Source: Symsagittifera roscoffensis
Lineage: Eukaryota > Xenacoelomorpha > Acoela > Convolutidae
Reading direction: 5' to 3'
DNA: 64,000 nucleotides
Assembly: GCF_963678635.1 (NCBI RefSeq)
Contig: NC_087066.1
Location: 36,707,152-36,771,151, forward strand
In this document: in pieces, positions 54,980 through 64,000 of the stretch
Position numbering within the stretch: position 1 is the first letter of the stretch
Layout: each line of letters starts with the position of its first letter
Translations under genes and position numbers: made by a program
The notes under the pieces: generated by a model
What the model was told of the DNA's origin: nothing
Databases searched by the model: none
Seen by the model: the letters and a program-made list of their open reading frames with translations, nothing else

Positions 54980-55080
54980 GAGGACTCCGAGTCAAAATTC
55001 TCAAAGAGTACACTCAGTTATATACTAATGTAGTAAAACTAGAAAGGGACTCCGAGTCAAAGGACTCAAAGAGTACAACC
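54980..55080. repeat. Duplicated 30-bp motif between ORF0 and ORF1
   Basis: GACTCCGAGTCAAA followed by CTCAAAGAGTAC occurs twice, at about 54986 and 55048, 62 bp apart. It may be a leftover of a tandem duplication or a regulatory element before ORF1. Confidence 0.7.
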
Positions 55081-55102
55081 AGTACGAGTTTTACTAACCG
55101 TT

Positions 55103-55693
55103 TTATTGTGGAGTTGCTGAGCGTTGCCTCTTCTTGGCTCTTCGTCGATTCTTCGATGGTTTGATTTTCGTGGAGCGGGTTTTGAAGATCGCGTGAAGGT
55201 TCGGATAGTAGTGCAAGACTACCGAGAGAGATCGTAGTTCTAGATCAGATGACTGGTGAAGCTCGCGATAAAGTCCTGTGATGTTTTCGTCTATACTCTC
55301 TGATTTACTGATAAGATATTTTGTAACGTCGATGACAATCGTGTCAAGAGTTCGTAGCTCGTCGAATATATTTTCTGCTCCCGTACGCTGACAGTAGACA
55401 ATAGCAAACAGATTGTTAAAGCTTCTGAGAGTATCCAGGAGTTGCTGAGTCGTGAGGGGTTTGATCATTTTAAACTCAGTGATCGAATTGTTGATAAGAT
55501 CGTGCCACAGTATAATAGATTTGCTCGTTGCTCGTATATAATCGGTAACGTTTTTAAATTTAAAGTTCGTCCTTGGGTTCAGGTTAAATCCCCCCTCGGC
55601 GTAGACAATTTGCTTTACTATATTTTTTTGTTCAGGAGTTAGACCTTGTTCGATTGAGTGAGAAAGGGTACTTGCGGCTATGATTTCTAACAT
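55103..55693 (-). CDS. Non-LTR ORF0, unidentified 196-codon protein
   Basis: An intact frame from ATG (55691-55693) to TAA (55103-55105), upstream of ORF1 and inside the inferred 5' boundary of the element. It is largely helical in appearance (MLEIIAASTLSHSIEQGL, LLDTLRSFNNLFAIVY, ELHQSSDLELRSLSVVLHYY) and ends in a strongly basic tail (KIKPSKNRRRAKKRQRS) suited to nucleic-acid binding or nuclear import. I do not recognise a family. Confidence 0.65.
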   Translation of the reverse strand: MLEIIAASTLSHSIEQGLTPEQKNIVKQIVYAEGGFNLNPRTNFKFKNVTDYIRATSKSIILWHDLINNSITEFKMIKPLTTQQLLDTLRSFNNLFAIVYCQRTGAENIFDELRTLDTIVIDVTKYLISKSESIDENITGLYRELHQSSDLELRSLSVVLHYYPNLHAIFKTRSTKIKPSKNRRRAKKRQRSATPQ

Positions 55694-55901
55694 AGTGATA
55701 AAAATAAGGAAATAGATAAGGAAAGAACTCAGCTGGTACTGGAGATGGAGAAAAGAAGGAAGAAGCTGTTTTCCCAGAGACCAGGTTTGTTGAATTTGGT
55801 GTAGTGATAATCAGTAGTTAGAAATAGAGGGCCACCACGGCTGCCCTGTTATTCATTTTTAACTGAAAATAACTATTTAATAAGTTTATCACAACAATTA
55901 G

Positions 55902-56390
55902 GCCCTTCCGCTTCAGCGGCAGCCGTACCAGGGTTACAAACAGACCCGGCATTAATCCTACAAGGAGCTAAGGAGTCTACTTCCGTTACATCCCACAAGA
56001 GCTGCTTACCAAGAGCCCATGGAACGAGCGTCAGGCGTCTGGTCGCTTCTGATTGGTACTGTAGAGGTGTCGTGGTTCTAAAACAGACAAAATGTGAGTG
56101 GAAGATAAACTCTGCTTTATAAGGGCATTCAGGTTTATATGCCTAGAGAATCTTCCTGCACTTTTGAGGCAAGAAAGACCATGCCAACAATCCTCGGTAA
56201 CGTCTTTTCCGCACACGCATTTATGCCGTTTGCATATTTTTGAGCCTAAACGAAGTCCTCTCGCAATTCTGAGTTGTTGGTTCGACAGTTTTAACCTTAA
56301 ATTTTTGCACGGGATGACGTTCAACCATTGGGAGCCAAATTTACCTTGGAACGCAATGAATCTTTCACGTCCATTGATTCGAGTCGTAAG
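55902..56390 (-). pseudogene. Outer retroelement gene piece: zinc finger and restriction-like endonuclease region
   Basis: Read on the minus strand: SQWLNVIPCKNLRLKLSNQQ, then RIARGLRLG, a Cys-His cluster CVCGKDVTEDCWHGLSC, SAGRFSRH, LEPRHLY and KRPDA. After a one-base frameshift near 56030 it continues TLVPWALGKQLLWDVTEVDS and ends AAAEAEG at the non-LTR insertion. The RPD...WDVT pattern fits a PD-(D/E)XK restriction-like endonuclease, as in R2/CRE-type non-LTR elements. The 5' part of the gene, including the polymerase, is absent and replaced by the satellite at its right. Confidence 0.7.
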
Positions 56391-59300
56391 ATCAAATCTG
56401 CAATTTCGCAGTCAAAATTGTCTATTTCGCTGTTTATCTTGGAACGCGTTGAAACTTTCACGTCCGTTGGTTCGAGTCGTAAAATCAAGTCTGCAATTTC
56501 GCTGTCAAAAATTGTCTATTTCGATGTCGTCAATTTCGCTGTCCAATTTTTTTGTATTTCATTTTCCGGAGCCATTTCAATTTTGGGAGCCAAATTCGTT
56601 CAACCATTGGGAGCCAAAGTTACCTTGGAACGCGGTGAATCGTTCACGTCCAGTGGTTCGAGTCGTAAAATCAAGTCTGCAATTTCGCTGTCAAAAATTG
56701 TCTATTTCGCTGTTTATCTTGGAACGCGTTGAAATTTTCACGTCCGTTGGTTCGAGTCGTAAAATCAACTCTGCGATTTCGCTGTCAAAAATTGTTTATT
56801 CCGGTGTCGTCAATTTAGCTGTCCAATTTTTTTGGAAATCATTTTCCAGAGCCATTTCAATTTTGGGAGCCAAATTCGTTCAACCATTGGGAGCCTGATT
56901 TACCTTGGAACGCGGTGAATTGTTCACGTCCAGTGGTTCGAGTCGTAAAATCAAGTCTGCAATTTCGCTGTCAAAAATTGTCTATTTCGCTGTTTATCTT
57001 GGAACGCGTTGAAATTTGGAAGTCCTCTCGCAATTCTGAGTTGTTGGTTCGACAGTTTTAACCTTAAATTTTTGCACGGGATGACGTTCAACCATTGGGA
57101 GCCAAATTTACCTTGGAACGCAATGAATCTTTCACGTCCATTGATTCGAGTCGTAAGATCAAGTCTGCAATTTCGCAGTCAAAATTGTCTATTTCGCTGT
57201 TTATCTTGGAACGCGTTGAAACTTTCACGTCCGTTGGTTCGAGTCGTAAAATCAAGTCTGCAATTTCGCTGTCAAAAATTGTCTATTTCGATGTCGTCAA
57301 TTTCGCTGTCCAATTTTTTTGTATTTCATTTTCCGGAGCCATTTCAATTATGGGAGCCAAATTCGTTCAACCATTGGGAGCCAAAGTTACCTTGGAACGC
57401 GGTGAATTGTTCACGTCCAGTGGTTTGAGTCGTAAAATCAAGTCTGCAATTTCGCTGTCAAAAATTGTCTATTTCGCTGTTTATCTTGGAACGCGTTGAA
57501 ATTTTCACGTCCGTTGGTTCGAGTCGTAAAATCAACTCTGCGATTTCGCTGTCAAAAATTGTTTATTCCGGTGTCGTCAATTTAGCTGTCCAATTTTTTT
57601 GGAAATCATTTTCCAGAGCCATTTCAATTTTGGGAGCCAAATTCATTCAACCATTGGGAGCCTGATTTACCTTGGAACGCGGTGAATTGTTCACGTCCAG
57701 TGGTTCGAGTCGTAAAATCAAGTCTGCAATTTCGCTGTCAAAAATTGTCTATTTCGCTGTTTATCTTGGAACGCGTTGAAATTTGGAAGTCCTCTCGCAA
57801 TTCTGAGTTGTTGGTTCGACAGTTTTAACCTTAAATTTTTGCACGGGATGACGTTCAACCATTGGGAGCCAAATTTACCTTGGAACGCAATGAATCTTTC
57901 ACGTCCATTGATTCGAGTCGTAAGATCAAGTCTGCAATTTCGCAGTCAAAATTGTCTATTTCGCTGTTTATCTTGGAACGCGTTGAAACTTTCACGTCCG
58001 TTGGTTCGAGTCGTAAAATCAAGTCTGCAATTTCGCTGTCAAAAATTGTCTATTTCGATGTCGTCAATTTCGCTGTCCAATTTTTTTGTATTTCATTTTC
58101 CGGAGCCATTTCAATTTTGGGAGCCAAATTCGTTCAACCATTGGGAGCCAAAGTTACCTTGGAACGCGGTGAATCGTTCACGTCCAGTGGTTCGAGTCGT
58201 AAAATCAAGTCTGCAATTTCGCTGTCAAAAATTGTCTATTTCGCTGTTTATCTTGGAACGCGTTGAAATTTTCACGTCCGTTGGTTCGAGTCGTAAAATC
58301 AACTCTGCGATTTCGCTGTCAAAAATTGTTTATTCCGGTGTCGTCAATTTAGCTGTCCAATTTTTTTGGAAATCATTTTCCAGAGCCATTTCAATTTTGG
58401 GAGCCAAATTCGTTCAACCATTGGGAGCCTGATTTACCTTGGAACGCGGTGAATTGTTCACGTCCAGTGGTTCGAGTCGTAAAATCAAGTCTGCAATTTC
58501 GCTGTCAAAAATTGTCTATTTCGCTGTTTATCTTGGAACGCGTTGAAATTTGGAAGTCCTCTCGCAATTCTGAGTTGTTGGTTCGACAGTTTTAACCTTA
58601 AATTTTTGCACGGGATGACGTTCAACCATTGGGAGCCAAATTTACCTTGGAACGCAATGAATCTTTCACGTCCATTGATTCGAGTCGTAAGATCAAGTCT
58701 GCAATTTCGCAGTCAAAATTGTCTATTTCGCTGTTTATCTTGGAACGCGTTGAAACTTTCACGTCCGTTGGTTCGAGTCGTAAAATCAAGTCTGCAATTT
58801 CGCTGTCAAAAATTGTCTATTTCGATGTCGTCAATTTCGCTGTCCAATTTTTTTGTATTTCATTTTCCGGAGCCATTTCAATTTTGGGAGCCAAATTCGT
58901 TCAACCATTGGGAGCCAAAGTTACCTTGGAACGCGGTGAATCGTTCACGTCCAGTGGTTCGAGTCGTAAAATCAAGTCTGCAATTTCGCTGTCAAAAATT
59001 GTCTATTTCGCTGTTTATCTTGGAACGCGTTGAAATTTGGAAGTCCTCTCGCAATTCTGAGTTGTTGGTTCGACAGTTTTAACCTTAAATTTTTGCAGGG
59101 GATGACGTTCAACCATTGGGAGCCAAATTTACCTTGGAACGCAATGAATCTTTCACGTCCATTGATTCGAGTCGTAAGATCAAGTCTGCAATTTCGCAGT
59201 CAAAATTGTCTATTTCGCTGTTTATCTTGGAACGCGTTGAAACTTTCACGTCCGTTGGTTCGAGTCGTAAAATCAAGTCTGCAATTTCGCTGTCAAAAAT

Positions 59301-62300
59301 TGTCTATTTCGATGTCGTCAATTTCGCTGTCCAATTTTTTTGTATTTCATTTTCCGGAGCCATTTCAATTTTGGGAGCCAAATTCGTTCAACCATTGGGA
59401 GCCAAAGTTACCTTGGAACGCGGTGAATCGTTCACGTCCAGTGGTTCGAGTCGTAAAATCAAGTCTGCAATTTCGCTGTCAAAAATTGTCTATTTCGCTG
59501 TTTATCTTGGAACGCGTTGAAATTTTCACGTCCGTTGGTTCGAGTCGTAAAATCAACTCTGCGATTTCGCTGTTCGCTGTCAAAAATTGTTTATTCCGGT
59601 GTCGTCAATTTAGCTGTCCAATTTTTTTGGAAATCATTTTCCAGAGCCATTTCAATTTTGGGAGCCAAATTCGTTCAACCATTGGGAGCCTGATTTACCT
59701 TGGAACGCGGTGAATTGTTCACGTCCAGTGGTTCGAGTCGTAAAATCAAGTCTGCAATTTCGCAGTCAAAATTGTCTATTTCGCTGTTTATCTTGGAACG
59801 CGTTGAAACTTTCACGTCCGTTGGTTCGAGTCGTAAAATCAAGTCTGCAATTTCGCTGTCAAAAATTGTCTATTTCGCTGTTTATCTTGGAACGCGTTGA
59901 AATTTGGAAGTCCTCTCGCAATTCTGAGTTGTTGGTTCGACAGTTTTAACCTTAAATTTTTGCAGGGGATGACGTTCAACCATTGGGAGCCAAATTTACC
60001 TTGGAACGCAATGAATCTTTCACGTCCATTGATTCGAGTCGTAAGATCAAGTCTGCAATTTCGCAGTCAAAATTGTCTATTTCGCTGTTTATCTTGGAAC
60101 GCGTTGAAACTTTCACGTCCGTTGGTTCGAGTCGTAAAATCAAGTCTGCAATTTCGCTGTCAAAAATTGTCTATTTCGATGTCGTCAATTTCGCTGTCCA
60201 ATTTTTTTGTATTTCATTTTCCGGAGCCATTTCAATTTTGGGAGCCAAATTCGTTCAACCATTGGGAGCCAAAGTTACCTTGGAACGCGGTGAATCGTTC
60301 ACGTCTATTTCGATGTCGTCAATTTGTTCACGTCCAGTGGTTCGAGTCGTAAAATCAAGTCTGCAATTTCGCTGTCAAAAATTGTCTATTTCGCTGTTTA
60401 TCTTGGAACGCGTTGAAATTTGGAAGTCCTCTCGCAATTCTGAGTTGTTGGTTCGACAGTTTTAACCTTAAATTTTTGCAGGGGATGACGTTCAACCATT
60501 GGGAGCCAAATTTACCTTGGAACGCAATGAATCTTTCACGTCCATTGATTCGAGTCGTAAGATCAAGTCTGCAATTTCGCAGTCAAAATTGTCTATTTCG
60601 CTGTTTATCTTGGAACGCGTTGAAACTTTCACGTCCGTTGGTTCGAGTCGTAAAATCAAGTCTGCAATTTCGCTGTCAAAAATTGTCTATTTCGATGTCG
60701 TCAATTTCGCTGTCCAATTTTTTTGTATTTCATTTTCCGGAGCCATTTCAATTTTGGGAGCCAAATTCGTTCAACCATTGGGAGCCAAAGTTACCTTGGA
60801 ACGCGGTGAATCGTTCACGTCCAGTGGTTTGAGTCGTAAAATCAAGTCTGCAATTTCGCTGTCAAAAATTGTCTATTTCGCTGTTTATCTTGGAACGCGT
60901 TGAAATTTTCACGTCCGTTGGTTCGAGTCGTAAAATCAACTCTGCGATTTCGCTGTCAAAAATTGTTTATTCCGGTGTCGTCAATTTAGCTGTCCAATTT
61001 TTTTGGAAATCATTTTCCAGAGCCATTTCAATTTTGGGAGCCAAATTCGTTCAACCATTGGGAGCCTGATTTACCTTGGAACGCGGTGAATTGTTCACGT
61101 CCAGTGGTTCGAGTCGTAAAATCAAGTCTGCAATTTCGCTGTCAAAAATTGTCTATTTCGCTGTTTATCTTGGAACGCGTTGAAATTTGGAAGTCCTCTC
61201 GCAATTCTGAGTTGTTGGTTCGACAGTTTTAACCTTAAATTTTTGCACGGGATGACGTTCAACCATTGGGAGCCAAATTTACCTTGGAACGCAATGAATC
61301 TTTCACGTCCATTGATTCGAGTCGTAAGATCAAGTCTGCAATTTCGCAGTCAAAATTGTCTATTTCGCTGTTTATCTTGGAACGCGTTGAAACTTTCACG
61401 TCCGTTGGTTCGAGTCGTAAAATCAAGTCTGCAATTTCGCTGTCAAAAATTGTCTATTTCGATGTCGTCAATTTCGCTGTCCAATTTTTTTGTATTTCAT
61501 TTTCCGGAGCCATTTCAATTTTGGGAGCCAAATTCGTTCAACCATTGGGAGCCAAAGTTACCTTGGAACGCGGTGAATCGTTCACGTCCAGTGGTTCGAG
61601 TCGTAAAATCAAGTCTGCAATTTCGCTGTCAAAAATTGTCTATTTCGCTGTTTATCTTGGAACGCGTTGAAATTTTCACGTCCGTTGGTTCGAGTCGTAA
61701 AATCAACTCTGCGATTTCGCTGTCAAAAATTGTTTATTCCGGTGTCGTCAATTTAGCTGTCCAATTTTTTTGGAAATCATTTTCCAGAGCCATTTCAATT
61801 TTGGGAGCCAAATTCGTTCAACCATTGGGAGCCTGATTTACCTTGGAACGCGGTGAATTGTTCACGTCCAGTGGTTCGAGTCGTAAAATCAAGTCTGCAA
61901 TTTCGCTGTCAAAAATTGTCTATTTCGCTGTTTATCTTGGAACGCGTTGAAATTTGGAAGTCCTCTCGCAATTCTGAGTTGTTGGTTCGACAGTTTTAAC
62001 CTTAAATTTTTGCACGGGATGACGTTCAACCATTGGGAGCCAAATTTACCTTGGAACGCAATGAATCTTTCACGTCCATTGATTCGAGTCGTAAGATCAA
62101 GTCTGCAATTTCGCAGTCAAAATTGTCTATTTCGCTGTTTATCTTGGAACGCGTTGAAACTTTCACGTCCGTTGGTTCGAGTCGTAAAATCAAGTCTGCA
62201 ATTTCGCTGTCAAAAATTGTCTATTTCGATGTCGTCAATTTCGCTGTCCAATTTTTTTGTATTTCATTTTCCGGAGCCATTTCAATTTTGGGAGCCAAAT

Positions 62301-64000
62301 TCGTTCAACCATTGGGAGCCAAAGTTACCTTGGAACGCGGTGAATCGTTCACGTCCAGTGGTTCGAGTCGTAAAATCAAGTCTGCAATTTCGCTGTCAAA
62401 AATTGTCTATTTCGCTGTTTATCTTGGAACGCGTTGAAATTTGGAAGTCCTCTCGTAATTCTGAGTTGTTGGTTCGACAGTTTTAACCTTAAATTTTTGC
62501 AGGGGATGACGTTCAACCATTGGGAGCCAAATTTACCTTGGAACGCAATGAATCTTTCACGTCCATTGATTCGAGTCGTAAGATCAAGTCTGCAATTTCG
62601 CAGTCAAAATTGTCTATTTCGCTGTTTATCTTGGAACGCGTTGAAACTTTCACGTCCGTTGGTTCGAGTCGTAAAATCAAGTCTGCAATTTCGCTGTCAA
62701 AAATTGTCTATTTCGATGTCGTCAATTTCGCTGTCCAATTTTTTTGTATTTCATTTTCCGGAGCCATTTCAATTTTGGGAGCCAAATTCGTTCAACCATT
62801 GGGAGCCAAAGTTACCTTGGAACGCGGTGAATCGTTCACGTCCAGTGGTTCGAGTCGTAAAATCAAGTCTGCAATTTCGCTGTCAAAAATTGTCTATTTC
62901 GCTGTTTATCTTGGAACGCGTTGAAATTTTCACGTCCGTTGGTTCGAGTCGTAAAATCAACTCTGCGATTTCGCTGTCAAAAATTGTTTATTCCGGTGTC
63001 GTCAATTTAGCTGTCCAATTTTTTTGGAAATCATTTTCCAGAGCCATTTCAATTTTGGGAGCCAAATTCGTTCAACCATTGGGAGCCTGATTTACCTTGG
63101 AACGCGGTGAATTGTTCACGTCCAGTGGTTCGAGTCGTAAAATCAAGTCTGCAATTTCGCAGTCAAAATTGTCTATTTCGCTGTTTATCTTGGAACGCGT
63201 TGAAACTTTCACGTCCGTTGGTTCGAGTCGTAAAATCAAGTCTGCAATTTCGCTGTCAAAAATTGTCTATTTCGCTGTTTATCTTGGAACGCGTTGAAAT
63301 TTGGAAGTCCTCTCGCAATTCTGAGTTGTTGGTTCGACAGTTTTAACCTTAAATTTTTGCAGGGGATGACGTTCAACCATTGGGAGCCAAATTTACCTTG
63401 GAACGCAATGAATCTTTCACGTCCATTGATTCGAGTCGTAAGATCAAGTCTGCAATTTCGCAGTCAAAATTGTCTATTTCGCTGTTTATCTTGGAACGCG
63501 TTGAAACTTTCACGTCCGTTGGTTCGAGTCGTAAAATCAAGTCTGCAATTTCGCTGTCAAAAATTGTCTATTTCGATGTCGTCAATTTCGCTGTCCAATT
63601 TTTTTGTATTTCATTTTCCGGAGCCATTTCAATTTTGGGAGCCAAATTCGTTCAACCATTGGGAGCCAAAGTTACCTTGGAACGCGGTGAATCGTTCACG
63701 TCCAGTGGTTCGAGTCGTAAAATCAAGTCTGCAATTTCGCTGTCAAAAATTGTCTATTTCGTTGTTTATCTTGGAACGCGTTGAAATTTGGAAGTCCTCT
63801 CGCAATTCTGAGTTGTTGGTTCGACAGTTTTAACCTTAAATTTTTGCAGGGGATGACGTTCAACCATTGGGAGCCAAATTTACCTTGGAACGCAATGAAT
63901 CTTTCACGTCCATTGATTCGAGTCGAAAGATCAAGTCTGCAATTTCGCAGTCAAAATTGTCTATTTCGCTGTTTATCTTGGAACGCGTTGAAACTTTCAC
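56252..64000. repeat. High-identity satellite derived from the outer RT gene, runs off the window
   Basis: The marker GAAGTCCTCTCGCAATTCTG recurs at 56252, 57019, 57786, 58553, 59040, 59907, 60423, 61190, 61957, 62444, 63304 and 63791, giving unit lengths 767, 767, 767, 487, 867, 516, 767, 767, 487, 860 and 487. Each unit is made of smaller related blocks of roughly 90-190 bp (TCACGTCC, GGTTCGAGTCGTAAAATCAA, CTTGGAACGCGTTGAAA). Copies differ by only a few bases. The leftmost marker block is the coding sequence of the retroelement gene (LRLKLSNQQLRIARGLR on the minus strand). Long plus-strand frames across the array are open by chance and are not genes. Confidence 0.96.

Larger units (their letters stand above)
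29774..55901 (-). mobile_element. Non-LTR retrotransposon (APE-RT type), interrupted by LTR element
   Basis: Excluding the nested LTR element the unit is about 4.75 kb. In order on the minus strand it has a roughly 210-bp 5' leader, ORF0 (55103-55693), ORF1 (54105-54968), ORF2 (54104 to 51878, continuing 30500 to 29859), a 3' untranslated region and an (ATT)n-like tail at about 29774-29790. It splits a conserved domain of the outer reverse-transcriptase gene. The flanks carry a short imperfect duplication (AGGGC on the right, AGAGC on the left). APE plus RT with a zinc-finger ORF1 and a Cys-rich C-terminus suggests a CR1/Jockey-like clade; the clade is inferred, not proved. Confidence 0.8.

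Noticed and set aside
56098-63833. Plus-strand frames of 134-266 codons repeated through the satellite
   Set aside because: They are antisense to the retroelement gene from which the satellite derives and repeat exactly with the array; no recognisable protein.

Overview
The window looks like AT-rich nuclear DNA of an invertebrate metazoan. The support is: two intron-containing protein genes of animal type; GT-AG splice sites; tRNA-derived SINEs; hAT elements with 8-bp target duplications; satellites inside introns; and nested non-LTR and LTR retrotransposons. I cannot name the clade from the sequence. Every real coding sequence I can support lies on the minus strand; the long plus-strand frames are satellite, microsatellite or antisense shadows.

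Host genes (1-29.2 kb). An acyl-CoA synthetase of the 4-coumarate:CoA ligase-like type starts at 19110 and runs leftward through five exons (19022-19110, 17359-17499, 4187-4431, 3309-3611, 1470-1709); its 3' exons lie left of the window. Its second intron is about 12.9 kb and is filled by a 5.4 kb satellite, a microsatellite and SINE/MITE copies. Just upstream on the same strand is LSM6 (29075-29210, 24480-24593, 19694-19725), complete at 93 codons, whose first intron holds a second satellite and whose second intron holds a small hAT element carrying a piece of transposase.

Nested retroelements (29.5-56.4 kb). From outside inward: (1) the 3' half of a reverse-transcriptase/endonuclease-type retroelement gene is split into 29507-29773 and 55902-56390; (2) between its halves sits a non-LTR retrotransposon (29774-55901) with an extra 5' ORF, ORF1 and an APE-RT ORF2; (3) inside that ORF2 sits a 21.4 kb Ty3/gypsy-type LTR retrotransposon (30501-51877) with two 909-bp LTRs of roughly 98% identity. 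Removing the LTR element and one copy of a 3-bp duplication restores the non-LTR ORF2 frame.

The LTR element is the most unusual object. Besides gag-like and pol genes it carries about 10 kb of extra coding DNA downstream of pol: a degenerate macro domain fused in frame to the end of pol, a 1184-codon frame with two successive SGNH-hydrolase-like domains, and four further proteins I cannot identify. This copy is damaged: several in-frame stops (mostly TAG), frameshifts, and replacement of the capsid/nucleocapsid/protease-N region by a 253-bp segment copied from its own 3' region.

Right end (56.2-64 kb). A high-identity satellite whose repeat contains part of the outer reverse-transcriptase gene runs off the window; its first unit reads directly into the surviving gene fragment, so the satellite appears to have grown from that gene.
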